The notes under the pieces are model-generated. The model saw nothing but the letters and a program-made list of their open reading frames with translations, was not told the DNA's origin and did not search any database. Both the position numbers and the translations under genes were made by a program. Of a stretch of 62,474 bases of DNA, positions 1-8,318 are shown in pieces. Position 1 is the first letter of the stretch. The number at the start of each line of letters is the position of its first letter. The stretch spans positions 5,000-67,473 of the forward strand of contig NZ_HE978608.1 of NCBI RefSeq assembly GCF_000285835.1. Reading direction: 5' to 3'. Origin of the DNA: Brevibacterium senegalense (GTDB lineage: Bacteria; Actinomycetota; Actinomycetes; Actinomycetales; Brevibacteriaceae).

Positions 1-797
1 TGGTCTACGCCGCCCACGCGCGGGAGCTGCTCGACGCCGCCCAGCACTTCACCGACTGGCTGCGCACCACCCGCGACGCAGAGGCTCCCGAGCTGCGCGT
101 GGGCGCCAGCATGACGATCGCAGAGCACCTGGTCCCCCTGTGGCTGACGGACCTGCGGCGCACTGCGCCCGCCACGCGCGTGCTCCTGGAGGTCGAGAAC
201 TCGACGCGCGTCATCGAGGACGTGCGCTCGGGCCGTCTGCGTCTGGGCTTCATCGAGACTCCGCACGTCCCCCGCGACATCCACTCCCGGGTCGTCTCCC
301 AGGACGAACTGGTCCTCGTCATCGCCCCGCACCACCCGTGGGCAGACCGCAGCGCACCGGTCGACGCCGTCGAGCTGGCCGCGACTCCGCTGGTCGTGCG
401 CGAGGGCGGTTCCGGCACCCGCGACGCCCTGGCGGTCGTCCTGGGCGATCTCCCGCAGGCCCCGCCTGTCCTGGAACTGGGCAGCAACGCCGCCGTGCGG
501 ATCGCGGTGGCCTCGGGAGCCGGCCCGGCGGTCCTCAGTGCGCTCGCCGTCCGAGCCCAGCTGGAGTCCGGCGAACTGCTGCGTGTCCCGCTGGACGGAG
601 TGGGCGCGACTGCTGTGGGCGCCACCGATGCGAGTGCGACCCGCGCGGGTGGGACTGATGCGCGTGCGACGGGGGTGAAAGGCGCGGGCCTGCGACGGGA
701 GTTCACCGCGGTGTGGACGGGGCCTCGGCGGTTGACGGGGGCGGCAGCGGACCTGGTCGCGATCGCGGAGGGGACCGCGGGCGGCTCGCCCGCGTGA
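1..797 (+). CDS. LysR-family transcriptional regulator, 5' end cut by the window
   Basis: The reading frame is open from base 3 and continues upstream of the window, so only the linker and the effector-binding domain are present; the N-terminal helix-turn-helix is outside. The protein runs from a coiled linker (YAAHARELLDAAQHFTDWL) into a LysR substrate-binding fold (LRVGASMTIAEHLVPLWL, then GFIETPH, VVREGGSGTRDALAVVL and AVASGAGPAVLSALAV). Such regulators sense a small metabolite and usually control a divergent or adjacent operon, which here lies upstream and unseen. The C-terminal part holds an odd Gly/Ala/Thr-rich stretch (about base 600-690, GATAVGATDASATRAGG) where the family normally has a short loop. 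The ligand cannot be predicted. Confidence 0.85.
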   Translation, partial: VYAAHARELLDAAQHFTDWLRTTRDAEAPELRVGASMTIAEHLVPLWLTDLRRTAPATRVLLEVENSTRVIEDVRSGRLRLGFIETPHVPRDIHSRVVSQDELVLVIAPHHPWADRSAPVDAVELAATPLVVREGGSGTRDALAVVLGDLPQAPPVLELGSNAAVRIAVASGAGPAVLSALAVRAQLESGELLRVPLDGVGATAVGATDASATRAGGTDARATGVKGAGLRREFTAVWTGPRRLTGAAADLVAIAEGTAGGSPA

Positions 798-911
798 GCG
801 ACCCGTTGATCTGAGCACCGTGCCCACGTGACGCGGGGCGGGCCGCGGTGAGCCGACCGCGGGACCGTCTCGGGTCCAGCGGAGATCGGTGAATCCGTTC
901 GCACAGATGGG

Positions 912-917
912 TACAGT
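912..917 (+). promoter_or_regulatory. Possible -10 element for the phosphotriesterase-family gene
   Basis: TACAGT about 96 bases before the ATG fits the actinobacterial TANNNT pattern, with GTGAAT 17 bases upstream as a weak -35. The 216-base gap also holds a short hairpin (ACACCAC/GGTGGTG near 949-967) in the presumed leader. Pattern match only. Confidence 0.3.
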
Positions 918-1013
918 CGCAGGTGGGGGCGATCGACCCCTCACGCACGACACCACGGCGAGGTGGTGCCGGGAGACCACTGACGAGCGACGACGCTCGG
1001 GAGGACGGCGGAC

Positions 1014-1970
1014 ATGGCGGAAGTGCAGACGGTGACGGGTCCGATCGACAGTGCGGACCTGGGGAGGACGCTCGCGCACGAGCACGTGTTCGTGCTGGGC
1101 GAGGAGCACCGCCTCAACTATCAGGACTGGGACGAGGAGGCGATGGTCGAGAAGGCCGTCGCGGACCTGACGGAGCTCGCGAGCCTGGGCATCGATTCGA
1201 TCATGGACCCCACGGTCCTGGGCCTGGGCCGGTACATCCCCCGCATCCAGCGGATCGCGGAGCGCGTCGATCTGAACATCATTGCGGCGACCGGCCTGTA
1301 CACGTACAACGAGATCCCCTTCCAGTTCCACTACACCGGTCCCGGGCTCCTCTTCGACCAGCCGGAACCGCTCACGGAGATGTTCGTGAAGGACCTGACG
1401 AAGGGCATCGCGGACACCGGCGTGCGCGCCGCGTTCCTCAAATGCGCGATCGAGGAGCAGGGCCTGACACCCGGCGTCGAGCGCGTCATGCGGGCCGTCG
1501 GCCAGGCGCACGTGCGCACCGGCGCGCCCATCACCGTGCACACGAATCCGCACACCCGCTCCGGCCTCGAGGCCCAGCGCGTCCTGCGCGAGGAGGGCGT
1601 CGACCTCACGAAGGTGGTCATCGGGCACTCCGGTGACTCGACGGACCTCGACTATCTCAAGGAGGTCGCGGACGCGGGATCGCTCCTGGGCATGGACCGG
1701 TTCGGCCTGGACGTCCTCCTCCCGTTCGAGCAGCGCGTCGACACCGTCGCGCAGCTGGCGGCGGCCGGATACGCGGACCGCATGGTCCTCGCCCACGACG
1801 CGGCCTGCTTCATCGATTGGTTCGACCCGGAAGCGAAGCGGCAGGCGGTCCCGCAGTGGAACTACCGACACATCTCCGACGACGTTCTGCCCGCGCTGCG
1901 GGAGCGCGGAGTCACGGACGAGCAGATCGAGACGATGCTGGTGGGCAACGTGCGGCGGTACTTCGAGTGA
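1014..1970 (+). CDS. Phosphotriesterase-family metal hydrolase (probable lactonase)
   Basis: A 318-residue TIM-barrel hydrolase of the phosphotriesterase/lactonase family. The binuclear metal ligands are all visible: H22 and H24 in AHEHVF, the bridging lysine K143 in AAFLKCAI, H176 in VHTNPH, H205 in VIGHSGD and D262 in LAHDAAC. Members are cytosolic and mostly hydrolyse lactones or esters; organophosphate activity is usually a side reaction. The ATG has a GGGAGG ribosome site about 9 bases upstream. It is convergent with the amidohydrolase at 1975-2844, only 4 bases away, and both enzymes may act on related cyclic esters or amides. The substrate is not predictable. All catalytic residues are present, so it should be active. 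Confidence 0.88.
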   Translation: MAEVQTVTGPIDSADLGRTLAHEHVFVLGEEHRLNYQDWDEEAMVEKAVADLTELASLGIDSIMDPTVLGLGRYIPRIQRIAERVDLNIIAATGLYTYNEIPFQFHYTGPGLLFDQPEPLTEMFVKDLTKGIADTGVRAAFLKCAIEEQGLTPGVERVMRAVGQAHVRTGAPITVHTNPHTRSGLEAQRVLREEGVDLTKVVIGHSGDSTDLDYLKEVADAGSLLGMDRFGLDVLLPFEQRVDTVAQLAAAGYADRMVLAHDAACFIDWFDPEAKRQAVPQWNYRHISDDVLPALRERGVTDEQIETMLVGNVRRYFE

Positions 1971-1987
1971 GGGACTACTCGCTCACG
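1964..1987. terminator. Short hairpin between convergent genes
   Basis: GAGTGAG, a six-base loop, then CTCGCTC pair with one G-U wobble. The hairpin spans the stop codons of both convergent genes, so it could serve both strands. There is no T-run, so it is a weak candidate. Confidence 0.35.
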
Positions 1988-2844
1988 CCGTAGAACTCTG
2001 CCGCGTTCTGCCAGAAGACGGCCGGCTGGTGCTCCGTCGGCAGGGTGTCCCGGATGAGGGCGAGGTCCTCGGGCCGGAAGGGGCGGCGCGCCCGCGTCGA
2101 CGGCAGGTCCGTGCCCACCATGAGGGCGGTGGGGTCGACGTCGACGATCGCGGCGAGCGTCCGGGCGGGATCCATGTCGATGCGGCCGAACCCCGTCGCC
2201 TTCACCTTCACGCCCTGCTCCACGAGGCGCAGCAGCTGCGGCAGTCCGTCCTCGTGCATCCCCAGGTGGTCGATGCTGACGGCCGGCAGCGCGGCGATCC
2301 GGCGGGCCAGGTCGTCGTCGATCGTGCGCGCGTCGATGTAGAGCTCGGCGTGCCAGCCCGCCCGGTCGTGGACCCGCTGGGCGAGGTGCTCCAGGTCATC
2401 CAGTGCCGCGGATCCGCCCCGGGCCACGTTGAACCGCACGGCCCGCACTCCCGCCGCGTGCAGCCGGTCGATCTCCTGGTCCTCGACCTCGACCGGCAGC
2501 TGCGTCACGCCTGCGAAGCCGGGCCCCAGCTGCGCCAGCGCGTCCACCAGATATCCCTGGTCGAACGCCTGGAACGATCCGGAGACGACCGCCCCGCCGC
2601 GCACCGCGAAGCCATGGGGCGTCAGGTGCGCGTTCGCCTCCCGATAGTCATCCACGGTGAACGGGTCCGGCAGGTACCCGTTGTTCTCCACGAGGGGGAA
2701 CCGCGGATCGACGATGTGCAGGTGCGCGTCGAAGACGGGTCGGGTCTGCCCGGACCCGGTCGGCTCGGTGGGCTCTGCCGGCTCTTCCGGCTCCGGTGAC
2801 TCCGTGGACCCGGCCGACGCCGGCGGCTCTGGCTTCGCGCTCAT
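1975..2844 (-). CDS. Amidohydrolase family protein (COG3618-type TIM-barrel lactonase/hydrolase)
   Basis: About 289 residues. It opens with a Pro/Glu-rich leader (SPEPEEPAEPTEPT) and then an amidohydrolase-2 barrel: FDAHLHIVDPRFP holds the HxH metal motif, followed by AVRFNVARGG, the AELYIDAR region, SIDHLGMHEDG (third His) and LMVGTDLPSTRARRP (terminal Asp). This layout matches predicted metal-dependent lactonases such as L-fuconolactonase or 2-pyrone-4,6-dicarboxylate lactonase relatives. I chose the start at 2844 because AGGGAGG lies 6-7 bases upstream; an in-frame ATG 21 codons earlier lacks this site and overlaps the palindromic region. It is divergent from a TetR gene, which probably represses it. 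The substrate is unknown. Confidence 0.8.
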   Translation of the reverse strand: MSAKPEPPASAGSTESPEPEEPAEPTEPTGSGQTRPVFDAHLHIVDPRFPLVENNGYLPDPFTVDDYREANAHLTPHGFAVRGGAVVSGSFQAFDQGYLVDALAQLGPGFAGVTQLPVEVEDQEIDRLHAAGVRAVRFNVARGGSAALDDLEHLAQRVHDRAGWHAELYIDARTIDDDLARRIAALPAVSIDHLGMHEDGLPQLLRLVEQGVKVKATGFGRIDMDPARTLAAIVDVDPTALMVGTDLPSTRARRPFRPEDLALIRDTLPTEHQPAVFWQNAAEFYGVSE

Positions 2845-2870
2845 GCTCGGATCCTCCCTTGACGCACCCC

Positions 2871-2886
2871 GTGAACTCATGTTCAC
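2871..2886. promoter_or_regulatory. Candidate TetR operator between divergent amidohydrolase and tetR
   Basis: GTGAACTCATGTTCAC is a perfect inverted repeat (GTGAAC, 4-base spacer, GTTCAC). A related imperfect repeat follows at 2893-2908 (TGAATTGAAGTTCACT). The pair sits between the divergent amidohydrolase and TetR genes, where autoregulatory TetR operators are usually found. Binding by the adjacent TetR is inference. Confidence 0.6.
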
Positions 2887-2960
2887 TAGGAATGAATTGA
2901 AGTTCACTCAACGGTGAGAGCACCCTTCACCGCCCCAGGAGGACCCGCGTCATCACGGCC

Positions 2961-3443
2961 GTGCAGGACGCGCGGGCGCAGGTGCGCGTTCGCCAGATCG
3001 TCGACGCCGCGCTCTCGCTCATGCAGGAGAAGGCGTCGAACGCCGTCTCGATGCAGGCGATCGCGCGCGAGGCCAGTGTGAGCGTAGGACTACTCTACAA
3101 GTACTTCTCCGACAAGGAGCAGATCCTCCTCGCCGTCATCACCCGCGTCCTGGGCGCGTTCCGCGAGCGCGTGCCGCAGGCGATCGAGGGCCTCGACGAC
3201 CCCGTCGAGTCCGTCATCGAAGCGTTCGCGGAGTTCTGCCGGGCGGTCGACGACAACCGGCACGCCGTCGTCCTCACGTACCGCGAGTCCCGCCTTCTGT
3301 CGCGCGCGGGACTCGCGGACGTGCAGAGGCAGGAGCTCGAGACGCTCCAGCCGCTCGTCGAGGCCGTGCGCCGGCAGGTGCACGCCGTCGTCCTCGGCGG
3401 CTTCACGGATGCCGCCCGCGCCCGCTGGGAGGGCGGGCGATAG
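2961..3443 (+). CDS. TetR-family transcriptional regulator
   Basis: A 160-residue protein whose N-terminus is a TetR DNA-binding domain: RQIVDAALSLMQEKASNAVSMQAIAREASVSVGLLYKYFSDKEQIL carries the helix-turn-helix and the YKYF-DKE signature. The C-terminal ligand domain is short; most TetR proteins reach 190-210 residues. GTG at 2961 is the first usable start in frame. The AGGAGG at 2937-2942 is 18 bases away, longer than ideal, so leaderless or near-cognate initiation is possible. It is divergent from the amidohydrolase and likely represses it through the 2871-2908 repeats. The metal ATPase begins about 60 bases downstream and may be co-transcribed, though no metal-sensing residues are evident here. 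Confidence 0.8.
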   Translation: MQDARAQVRVRQIVDAALSLMQEKASNAVSMQAIAREASVSVGLLYKYFSDKEQILLAVITRVLGAFRERVPQAIEGLDDPVESVIEAFAEFCRAVDDNRHAVVLTYRESRLLSRAGLADVQRQELETLQPLVEAVRRQVHAVVLGGFTDAARARWEGGR

Positions 3444-3501
3444 GCTGAGGCCCGCAGCCCGGGCGCGGACCCGGGCACCGCGTCGGACGGGAGTGACAGC
3501 A

Positions 3502-5373
3502 GTGGACGGGACCACGGCCTCGGGCGGGGTGTCCGCCTTCCTCAGGCGGCGGGGCCTCATGCTCGCCGTCATCGCGGGCCTCGTCGCCGGCATCGTCTTC
3601 TGGCTGACGGACCAGACGACCGCGCTCGCCGTCACCGCGTACCTCGTCCTCGGCGTCGTCATCCTCACGACCGCGGTGGGGATGGTGCGCGACCTCCTCG
3701 CCGGCCGGTGGGGTCTCGACGTCCTCGCCGTCATCGCGATGATCGCGACGCTCGCGGTCGGGGAGTACATCGCGGGCCTCATCATCGCCCTCATGCTCAC
3801 CGGCGGTGAGGCGCTCGAGGACCTAGCCGCCCGGCGCGCGACCCGGGAACTCGATCGCCTCCTCAGCCGCGCCCCCTCGTTCGCCGGCCGCGTCGACCCG
3901 GAGTCGGGCGAGGTCGAGTCCATCGCGCTCGACGAGGTCGCGGTGGGCGACACGCTGCTCGTGCGCTCGTCGGAGATCCTCCCCGTCGACGGCGTCCTCC
4001 TCTCCGAGTCCGCGACGATCGACGAGTCGTCCGTGACGGGCGAGCCGATCCCCACGCACTTCACCGAGGGCGATCCGCTCCTGTCCGGCACCGTCAACGG
4101 CACCGCGAGCTTCAGGATGCGCGCGACGAAGGCCGCCGCGGACTCGAACTACGCCTCGATCGTCGCGCTCGTCCGGGAGGCGGTCGACTCGCGCGCACCG
4201 ATGGTGCGGCTCGCGGACCGGTACGCCGTCGGGTTCACCGCCGTCGCGCTCCTCATCGCGGTCCTCGCGTGGATCCTCAGCGGCGATCCCGTGAGGTTCG
4301 CGGAGGTCCTCGTCGTCGCGACGCCGTGCCCGCTCCTCATCGCGGCACCCGTCGCGTTCATGGGCGGGATGAGCTCTGCGGCGAAGCTCAACGTCATCAT
4401 CAAGGACGGCGGCGTCCTCGAGGTGCTGGGCCGCATCCGGTCCGCCGCGTTCGACAAGACCGGCACCCTCACCGAGGGTCGCGCCGACGTCGTCGACATC
4501 CTCCCCGGTGCCCGCTCCGAGGACGAGGTCCTCGCCCTCGCGGCCGCCGCCGAACAGTACTCCGTCCACGTCTTCGCCCAGCCCATCCTCGACGCCGCGC
4601 ACGCCCGCGGCCTCACGCTGCCGGAGGTGACGGCCGCGGACGAGGTCGCGACGAACGGCGTCCGCGCGACGCTTGCCGACGGCACCGAGGTCCGGGTCGG
4701 CAAGCCCAGTTTCATCGAAGAGGCGGTCGGCCCGTTCGATCGGCCCGAGCTCGAAGGCGGCGCGGCCGCCGTCCACGTCTCCGTGGGGAAGGAGCACGCC
4801 GGCGTCCTCCTCCTCTCCGATCCCCTCCGCCCCAAGGCGGGCGAGACGGTCCGGCGGCTGCGGGAGGCCGGCGTCGAGAACGTCGCCCTCGTGACGGGCG
4901 ACGTGCGGTCCACCGCCGAGGCCGTGGCCGCCTCCGTCGGCATCACGACGGTGCACGCGGAGACGACGCCGCAGACGAAGGTCGAGATCGTCGGCGGCCT
5001 GCAGCCGCGCCCCGTCCTCATGGTGGGCGACGGCATCAACGACGCGCCCGTCCTCGCCGCCGCGGACGTGGGCATCGCGATGGCCGGGCGCGGTGCGACC
5101 GTCGCGAGCGAGTCGGCCTCGGCGGTCATCACCTCGAACGACATCAGGCGCGTCGCCGACGTCGCGGTCGTCTCCCGGCGGACGGTGAGCATCGCGCTCC
5201 AGTCGATCTGGGTGGGCATCATCATCTCCGTCGGCCTCATGCTCGTCGCCTCGTTCGGCTACCTGCCCGCCGTCGTGGGCGCGCTGCTCCAGGAGGTCGT
5301 CGACCTCGTCGCCATCGTCTTCGCGCTGCGTGCGCTGGGAGCGCACCGGGGGCTCGCGCGCGCGAAGGGTTGA
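3502..5373 (+). CDS. Heavy-metal-translocating P1B-type ATPase
   Basis: A membrane ATPase of about 623 residues that exports a transition metal at the cost of ATP. Visible parts: N-terminal membrane helices without a cysteine-rich metal-binding domain; the actuator motif SSVTGEPIP; a membrane metal motif in VVATPCPLLIAAP (TPC rather than the usual CPC); the phosphorylation site DKTGTLTEG with D318; the nucleotide-domain His in QYSVHVFAQP; and the hinge GDGINDAPVL followed by VGIAMAGRGATVA. The last membrane segment carries LLQEVVDLVAIVF. GTG at 3502 is preferred because GGGAG lies 8 bases upstream; GTG at 3493 is the alternative. The TPC motif makes copper less likely, but the metal cannot be assigned. 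Confidence 0.88.
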   Translation: MDGTTASGGVSAFLRRRGLMLAVIAGLVAGIVFWLTDQTTALAVTAYLVLGVVILTTAVGMVRDLLAGRWGLDVLAVIAMIATLAVGEYIAGLIIALMLTGGEALEDLAARRATRELDRLLSRAPSFAGRVDPESGEVESIALDEVAVGDTLLVRSSEILPVDGVLLSESATIDESSVTGEPIPTHFTEGDPLLSGTVNGTASFRMRATKAAADSNYASIVALVREAVDSRAPMVRLADRYAVGFTAVALLIAVLAWILSGDPVRFAEVLVVATPCPLLIAAPVAFMGGMSSAAKLNVIIKDGGVLEVLGRIRSAAFDKTGTLTEGRADVVDILPGARSEDEVLALAAAAEQYSVHVFAQPILDAAHARGLTLPEVTAADEVATNGVRATLADGTEVRVGKPSFIEEAVGPFDRPELEGGAAAVHVSVGKEHAGVLLLSDPLRPKAGETVRRLREAGVENVALVTGDVRSTAEAVAASVGITTVHAETTPQTKVEIVGGLQPRPVLMVGDGINDAPVLAAADVGIAMAGRGATVASESASAVITSNDIRRVADVAVVSRRTVSIALQSIWVGIIISVGLMLVASFGYLPAVVGALLQEVVDLVAIVFALRALGAHRGLARAKG

Positions 5374-5411
5374 GTGGCGACGCCCGTCCCGCCGCGCTCC
5401 CCTACGTCGGC

Positions 5412-5429
5412 GATTGAGCGTTCGATCAA
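5412..5429. promoter_or_regulatory. Operator-like element before the SDR gene (shared with 25339-25356)
   Basis: GATTGAGCGTTCGATCAA is an imperfect palindrome (half-sites TTGAGCGT and TCGATCAA). It covers TTGAGC, which with CACAAT at 5438-5443 makes a plausible promoter with an 18-base spacer. The same 18-mer with one change occurs at 25339-25356 before a TRAP solute-binding gene. A repressor, perhaps TetR-type and encoded elsewhere, is inferred. Confidence 0.5.
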
Positions 5430-5475
5430 CGATGGCGCACAATGGGTGTGCCCGAGGACGTCCAGGAGGAGCGAC

Positions 5476-6318
5476 ATGACCGAGGCAACGACGCACGATC
5501 CGGTGAGCAACCTGTCCCCGACGCTGCTGGAGGGCCACGTCGCCTTCATCACGGGCGGCGGTTCCGGCATCAATCTGGGGATCGCACGCGCGTTCGCGCG
5601 CTGCGGGGCGAAGGTCGCGATCTGCGGCCGGACGGAGGAGCGGCTCGCGACGGCCGCCGAGGAGCTGCGCGACCTGGGCGCGGAGGTCGCCTACCAGGCC
5701 GCGGACGTCCGCGACGCCGAGGCCCTGCAGGCTTCCGTGGACCACGCCGTCTCCCAGCTGGGTGACATCAGCATCGCGGTCGCGGGAGCGGCGGGGAACT
5801 TCTTCGCGCAGGCGGAGAAGATGAGCCCCAACGCGTTCAGGACCGTCGTCGACATCGACCTCATGGGCGCGTACCACACGGCGCGGGCCACGTTCCCGTC
5901 CCTCAAGAAGACCCGCGGCTCGATCCTCTTCATCAGCGCCGGTCAGGCGTACAAGGCGATGAAGTACCAGGCCCACGTGGGTGCGGCGAAGGCCGGCATC
6001 GAGGCGCTCATGAAGAACTTGGCGGTCGAATGGGGCCCGCACGGCATCCGGTCGAATTCGCTGGTGCCGGGGCCCGTCGAGGGGACGGAGGGCATGGCGC
6101 GGCTGGCCGGCCCCACCGGGGACGAGATGTGGAAGCAGGCCGTTCCGCTGGGCCGCTACGCGTCGACCGCGGAGCTGGGGGCGATGGCGGCGGTCATGTC
6201 CGGACCGCTGGGCGCGTACGTGACCGGTTCGCAGTACATCGTCGACGGCGGGAGCGGGCTCATGACCTCGGCCCACATCTCCGACGCCGTGGAGAAGTCG
6301 CTGTTCGCGCAGGAATGA
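5476..6318 (+). CDS. Short-chain dehydrogenase/reductase, 2,4-dienoyl-CoA reductase-like
   Basis: A 280-residue NADPH-type SDR. The cofactor motif is FITGGGSGINLGIARAFARCG, followed by CGRTEER and the AADVRD segment. VVDIDLMGAYHTARATFPSL and the ending VTGSQYIVDGGSGL match the DECR2-like branch that reduces 2,4-dienoyl-CoA during breakdown of unsaturated fatty acids. The classical YxxxK site reads HVGAAK: lysine stays but tyrosine is replaced by histidine, as expected for dienoyl-CoA reductases rather than ordinary alcohol dehydrogenases. ATG at 5476 is chosen because AGGAGGAG lies just upstream; the open frame before it has no coding character. Regulation is probably by the element at 5412-5429. 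Confidence 0.83.
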   Translation: MTEATTHDPVSNLSPTLLEGHVAFITGGGSGINLGIARAFARCGAKVAICGRTEERLATAAEELRDLGAEVAYQAADVRDAEALQASVDHAVSQLGDISIAVAGAAGNFFAQAEKMSPNAFRTVVDIDLMGAYHTARATFPSLKKTRGSILFISAGQAYKAMKYQAHVGAAKAGIEALMKNLAVEWGPHGIRSNSLVPGPVEGTEGMARLAGPTGDEMWKQAVPLGRYASTAELGAMAAVMSGPLGAYVTGSQYIVDGGSGLMTSAHISDAVEKSLFAQE

Positions 6319-6358
6319 GGGGGCGCCGGTGAGCGAGCACCCGGTGAGCGCCCACCCC

Positions 6359-6370
6359 TGACAGATGTCA
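6359..6370. promoter_or_regulatory. Inverted repeat upstream of the ABC/two-component operon
   Basis: TGACAGATGTCA is a perfect inverted repeat (TGACA, 2-base spacer, TGTCA), followed by a GGGTGAC half-site near 6379-6385. It lies 60 bases before the exporter ATPase gene and is a candidate site for the NarL-type response regulator encoded at the end of the same operon. Inference from position. Confidence 0.4.
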
Positions 6371-6429
6371 TGCGCGATGGGTGACGGTCGGCAGATCCTC
6401 GGCAGGGCGCGGATCTCCAGACTGGAGGC

Positions 6430-7464
6430 ATGAACACAGCAGCCTCTCCCACAGCCCTGCACGCGACGGGCGTCCGCCGCCACTTCGGCACCGGCTCCCG
6501 GACCGTCCACGCGGTCGCCGGCGTGGACCTCGAGATCCCACGCGGCGAGATCGTCGCCCTGCTGGGTGCCAACGGCGCCGGCAAGACCACGTTCCTCGAC
6601 ATGGTCCTGGGGTTCACGCCCCCGGCCTCGGGCACCCTCACCGTTCTGGGTGGGTCCCCGAAGACCGCGGTGAGTGCCGGGCGCGTGGGCGCCGTGCTCC
6701 AGACCGGCGGCCTCCTCCACGACCTGACCGTCCGCGAGACCGTCGCGATGGTCGCCGCCTGCCACGCCGCCCACATCCCCGTCGACGCGGCACTCGAGCG
6801 CGCCGGCGCCACCGGCATCGCCCGGCGCCGAGTGCGCAAGTGCTCCGGTGGCGAGCAGCAGCGGCTGCGCTTCGCGCTCGCCCTGCTGACAGAGCCGGAC
6901 CTGCTGCTGCTCGACGAGCCCACCGCCGGCATGGACGTGCGCGCCCGCAAGGAGTTCTGGGAGACGATGCAGACCGAGGCCGAGCGGGGTCGCACCATCG
7001 TCTTCGCCACGCACTTCCTCCAGGAGGCCGCGGACTTCGCCGACCGGATCGTGCTCATGCGCGCCGGCCGCATCGTGGTGGACGGCCCCGTCGACGAGGT
7101 GACCCGTGCCGGCCACCGCACCCTCTCCGGTATCTGGGACGGTGCGCGGTCCCCGGAGGAGGTCGCCGCGGACCTGGGCATCGAGGACGCGGTCGCCCAT
7201 CAGAGCGGCCGCGTCCGTTTCACGACGGAGGACACGGACGGTCTGGCCCGCGTCCTGCTGAGTCAGGGCCTGGCCCACGACCTCTCCATCACGGCCGCCT
7301 CCCTGGACGACGTCTTCCTCGACCTCACTGCCGACGACGCGCCGGAGGCCGGTCCCCAAACCGGTCCCGCGACCGCATCCCAGGCCGCCCCCGAGGCCGC
7401 CGGCACCCGCACTGCCCGCGTCACCAGCACTGCCCGCCCCACCCCGGAAGGGGCCCTGCCATGA
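6430..7464 (+). CDS. ABC exporter ATP-binding protein (ABC-2 type system)
   Basis: A 344-residue cytosolic ATPase. Walker A is LLGANGAGKTTF, the signature is CSGGEQQR (Cys in place of the usual Leu), Walker B is LLLLDEPTAGMD and the switch histidine is in FATHFLQEA. After the ATPase core comes an accessory domain (ASLDDVFLDLT) typical of drug or lipid exporters, then a Pro/Thr/Ala-rich tail of about 35 residues with no known role. CTGGAGG lies just upstream of the ATG. It is the first gene of a four-gene unit with a permease, a histidine kinase and a response regulator, all overlapping or nearly so. This architecture resembles DesKR-type or antibiotic-responsive export systems. Confidence 0.88.
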   Translation: MNTAASPTALHATGVRRHFGTGSRTVHAVAGVDLEIPRGEIVALLGANGAGKTTFLDMVLGFTPPASGTLTVLGGSPKTAVSAGRVGAVLQTGGLLHDLTVRETVAMVAACHAAHIPVDAALERAGATGIARRRVRKCSGGEQQRLRFALALLTEPDLLLLDEPTAGMDVRARKEFWETMQTEAERGRTIVFATHFLQEAADFADRIVLMRAGRIVVDGPVDEVTRAGHRTLSGIWDGARSPEEVAADLGIEDAVAHQSGRVRFTTEDTDGLARVLLSQGLAHDLSITAASLDDVFLDLTADDAPEAGPQTGPATASQAAPEAAGTRTARVTSTARPTPEGALP

Positions 7465-7475
7465 GGAGCACCGAC

Positions 7476-8318
7476 ATGACCGCCACACCATCGACCACCA
7501 CAGCCACTGCATCGACCACCACCACGCCCGTCACGCACCGGTCCACCGCCCGCCGCATCGCCGGGTACGCCGGCTGGGAACTGCTGCGCAATGTGCGGAT
7601 GGTCGAGTCCACGTTCTTCATCGTCGTGCTGCCCACCGTCCTCTACATCATGTTCGGCGCCCTGTCGTCGTGGGGCGACGGCGAGGCCGGGCACGGGAAC
7701 GTCTCCGCCTACAACATGACCGCAATGGCCGTCTACGGCGCCACGATGGCCACGAGCGCGATCGCCGGTTCCGCCGCGATCGAACGGCAGCAGGGCTGGG
7801 GCCGCCAGCTGGGCCTGACCGGGCTGGGCGGATCCGGCTACATGGTGGGGAAGATCCTCGTCGCCCTGGGCATCGCCCTCCTGCCCATCGTCGTGATCTT
7901 CGTCGTGGGGGCCCTGACCGGCGCCCGCTTCGACGAGGGGTGGATGTGGCCGGCCTCCGGCGGGCTGGCGCTGCTGGGCGCCATCCCCTTCGCCCTCTAC
8001 GGACTGGCGGCGGCACTCCTGTTCCGGTCCGAAGCGGCGGTCTCCGCGGCCTCGGGCATCCTGGTCGTCCTCGCGTTCTTCGGCAACCTCTTCATGCCGT
8101 TGACCGGCACCCTCCTGACGATCGCGAAGTTCACTCCCGTCTACGGCATCGCCTCCCTCACGCGCTGGCCGCAGCTCGAGGGCGCGGTCGTCGACACCTC
8201 GGGCGGCGCGCCGGCCGGAGACCCGCTCTGGGCGATCGTGCTAAACGTAGGGGCATGGACGGTCGTCTTCGCGGTACTCTGCCTGATCGCCTCGCGCCGC
8301 AGCACGCGCCGTGGCTGA
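7476..8318 (+). CDS. ABC-2 type permease
   Basis: A membrane partner of about 280 residues for the preceding ATPase. After a Thr-rich leader there are six hydrophobic segments, among them STFFIVVLPTVLYIMFGAL, KILVALGIALLPIVVIFVVGAL, GLALLGAIPFALYGLAAALLF, AASGILVVLAFFGNLFMPL and AIVLNVGAWTVVFAVLCLIA. ATG at 7476 has GAGGAG 7 bases before it. An ATG at 7461 overlaps the ATPase stop by four bases and would give a start five codons longer with translational coupling. The exported substrate is unknown. Confidence 0.82.
   Translation: MTATPSTTTATASTTTTPVTHRSTARRIAGYAGWELLRNVRMVESTFFIVVLPTVLYIMFGALSSWGDGEAGHGNVSAYNMTAMAVYGATMATSAIAGSAAIERQQGWGRQLGLTGLGGSGYMVGKILVALGIALLPIVVIFVVGALTGARFDEGWMWPASGGLALLGAIPFALYGLAAALLFRSEAAVSAASGILVVLAFFGNLFMPLTGTLLTIAKFTPVYGIASLTRWPQLEGAVVDTSGGAPAGDPLWAIVLNVGAWTVVFAVLCLIASRRSTRRG

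Noticed and set aside
3823..7512. A minus-strand open frame of 1229 codons over the metal ATPase, SDR and ABC genes
   Set aside because: It is antisense to three recognisable genes, has Arg/Asp/His-rich composition without domains, and arises because stops are rare in GC-rich antisense frames.
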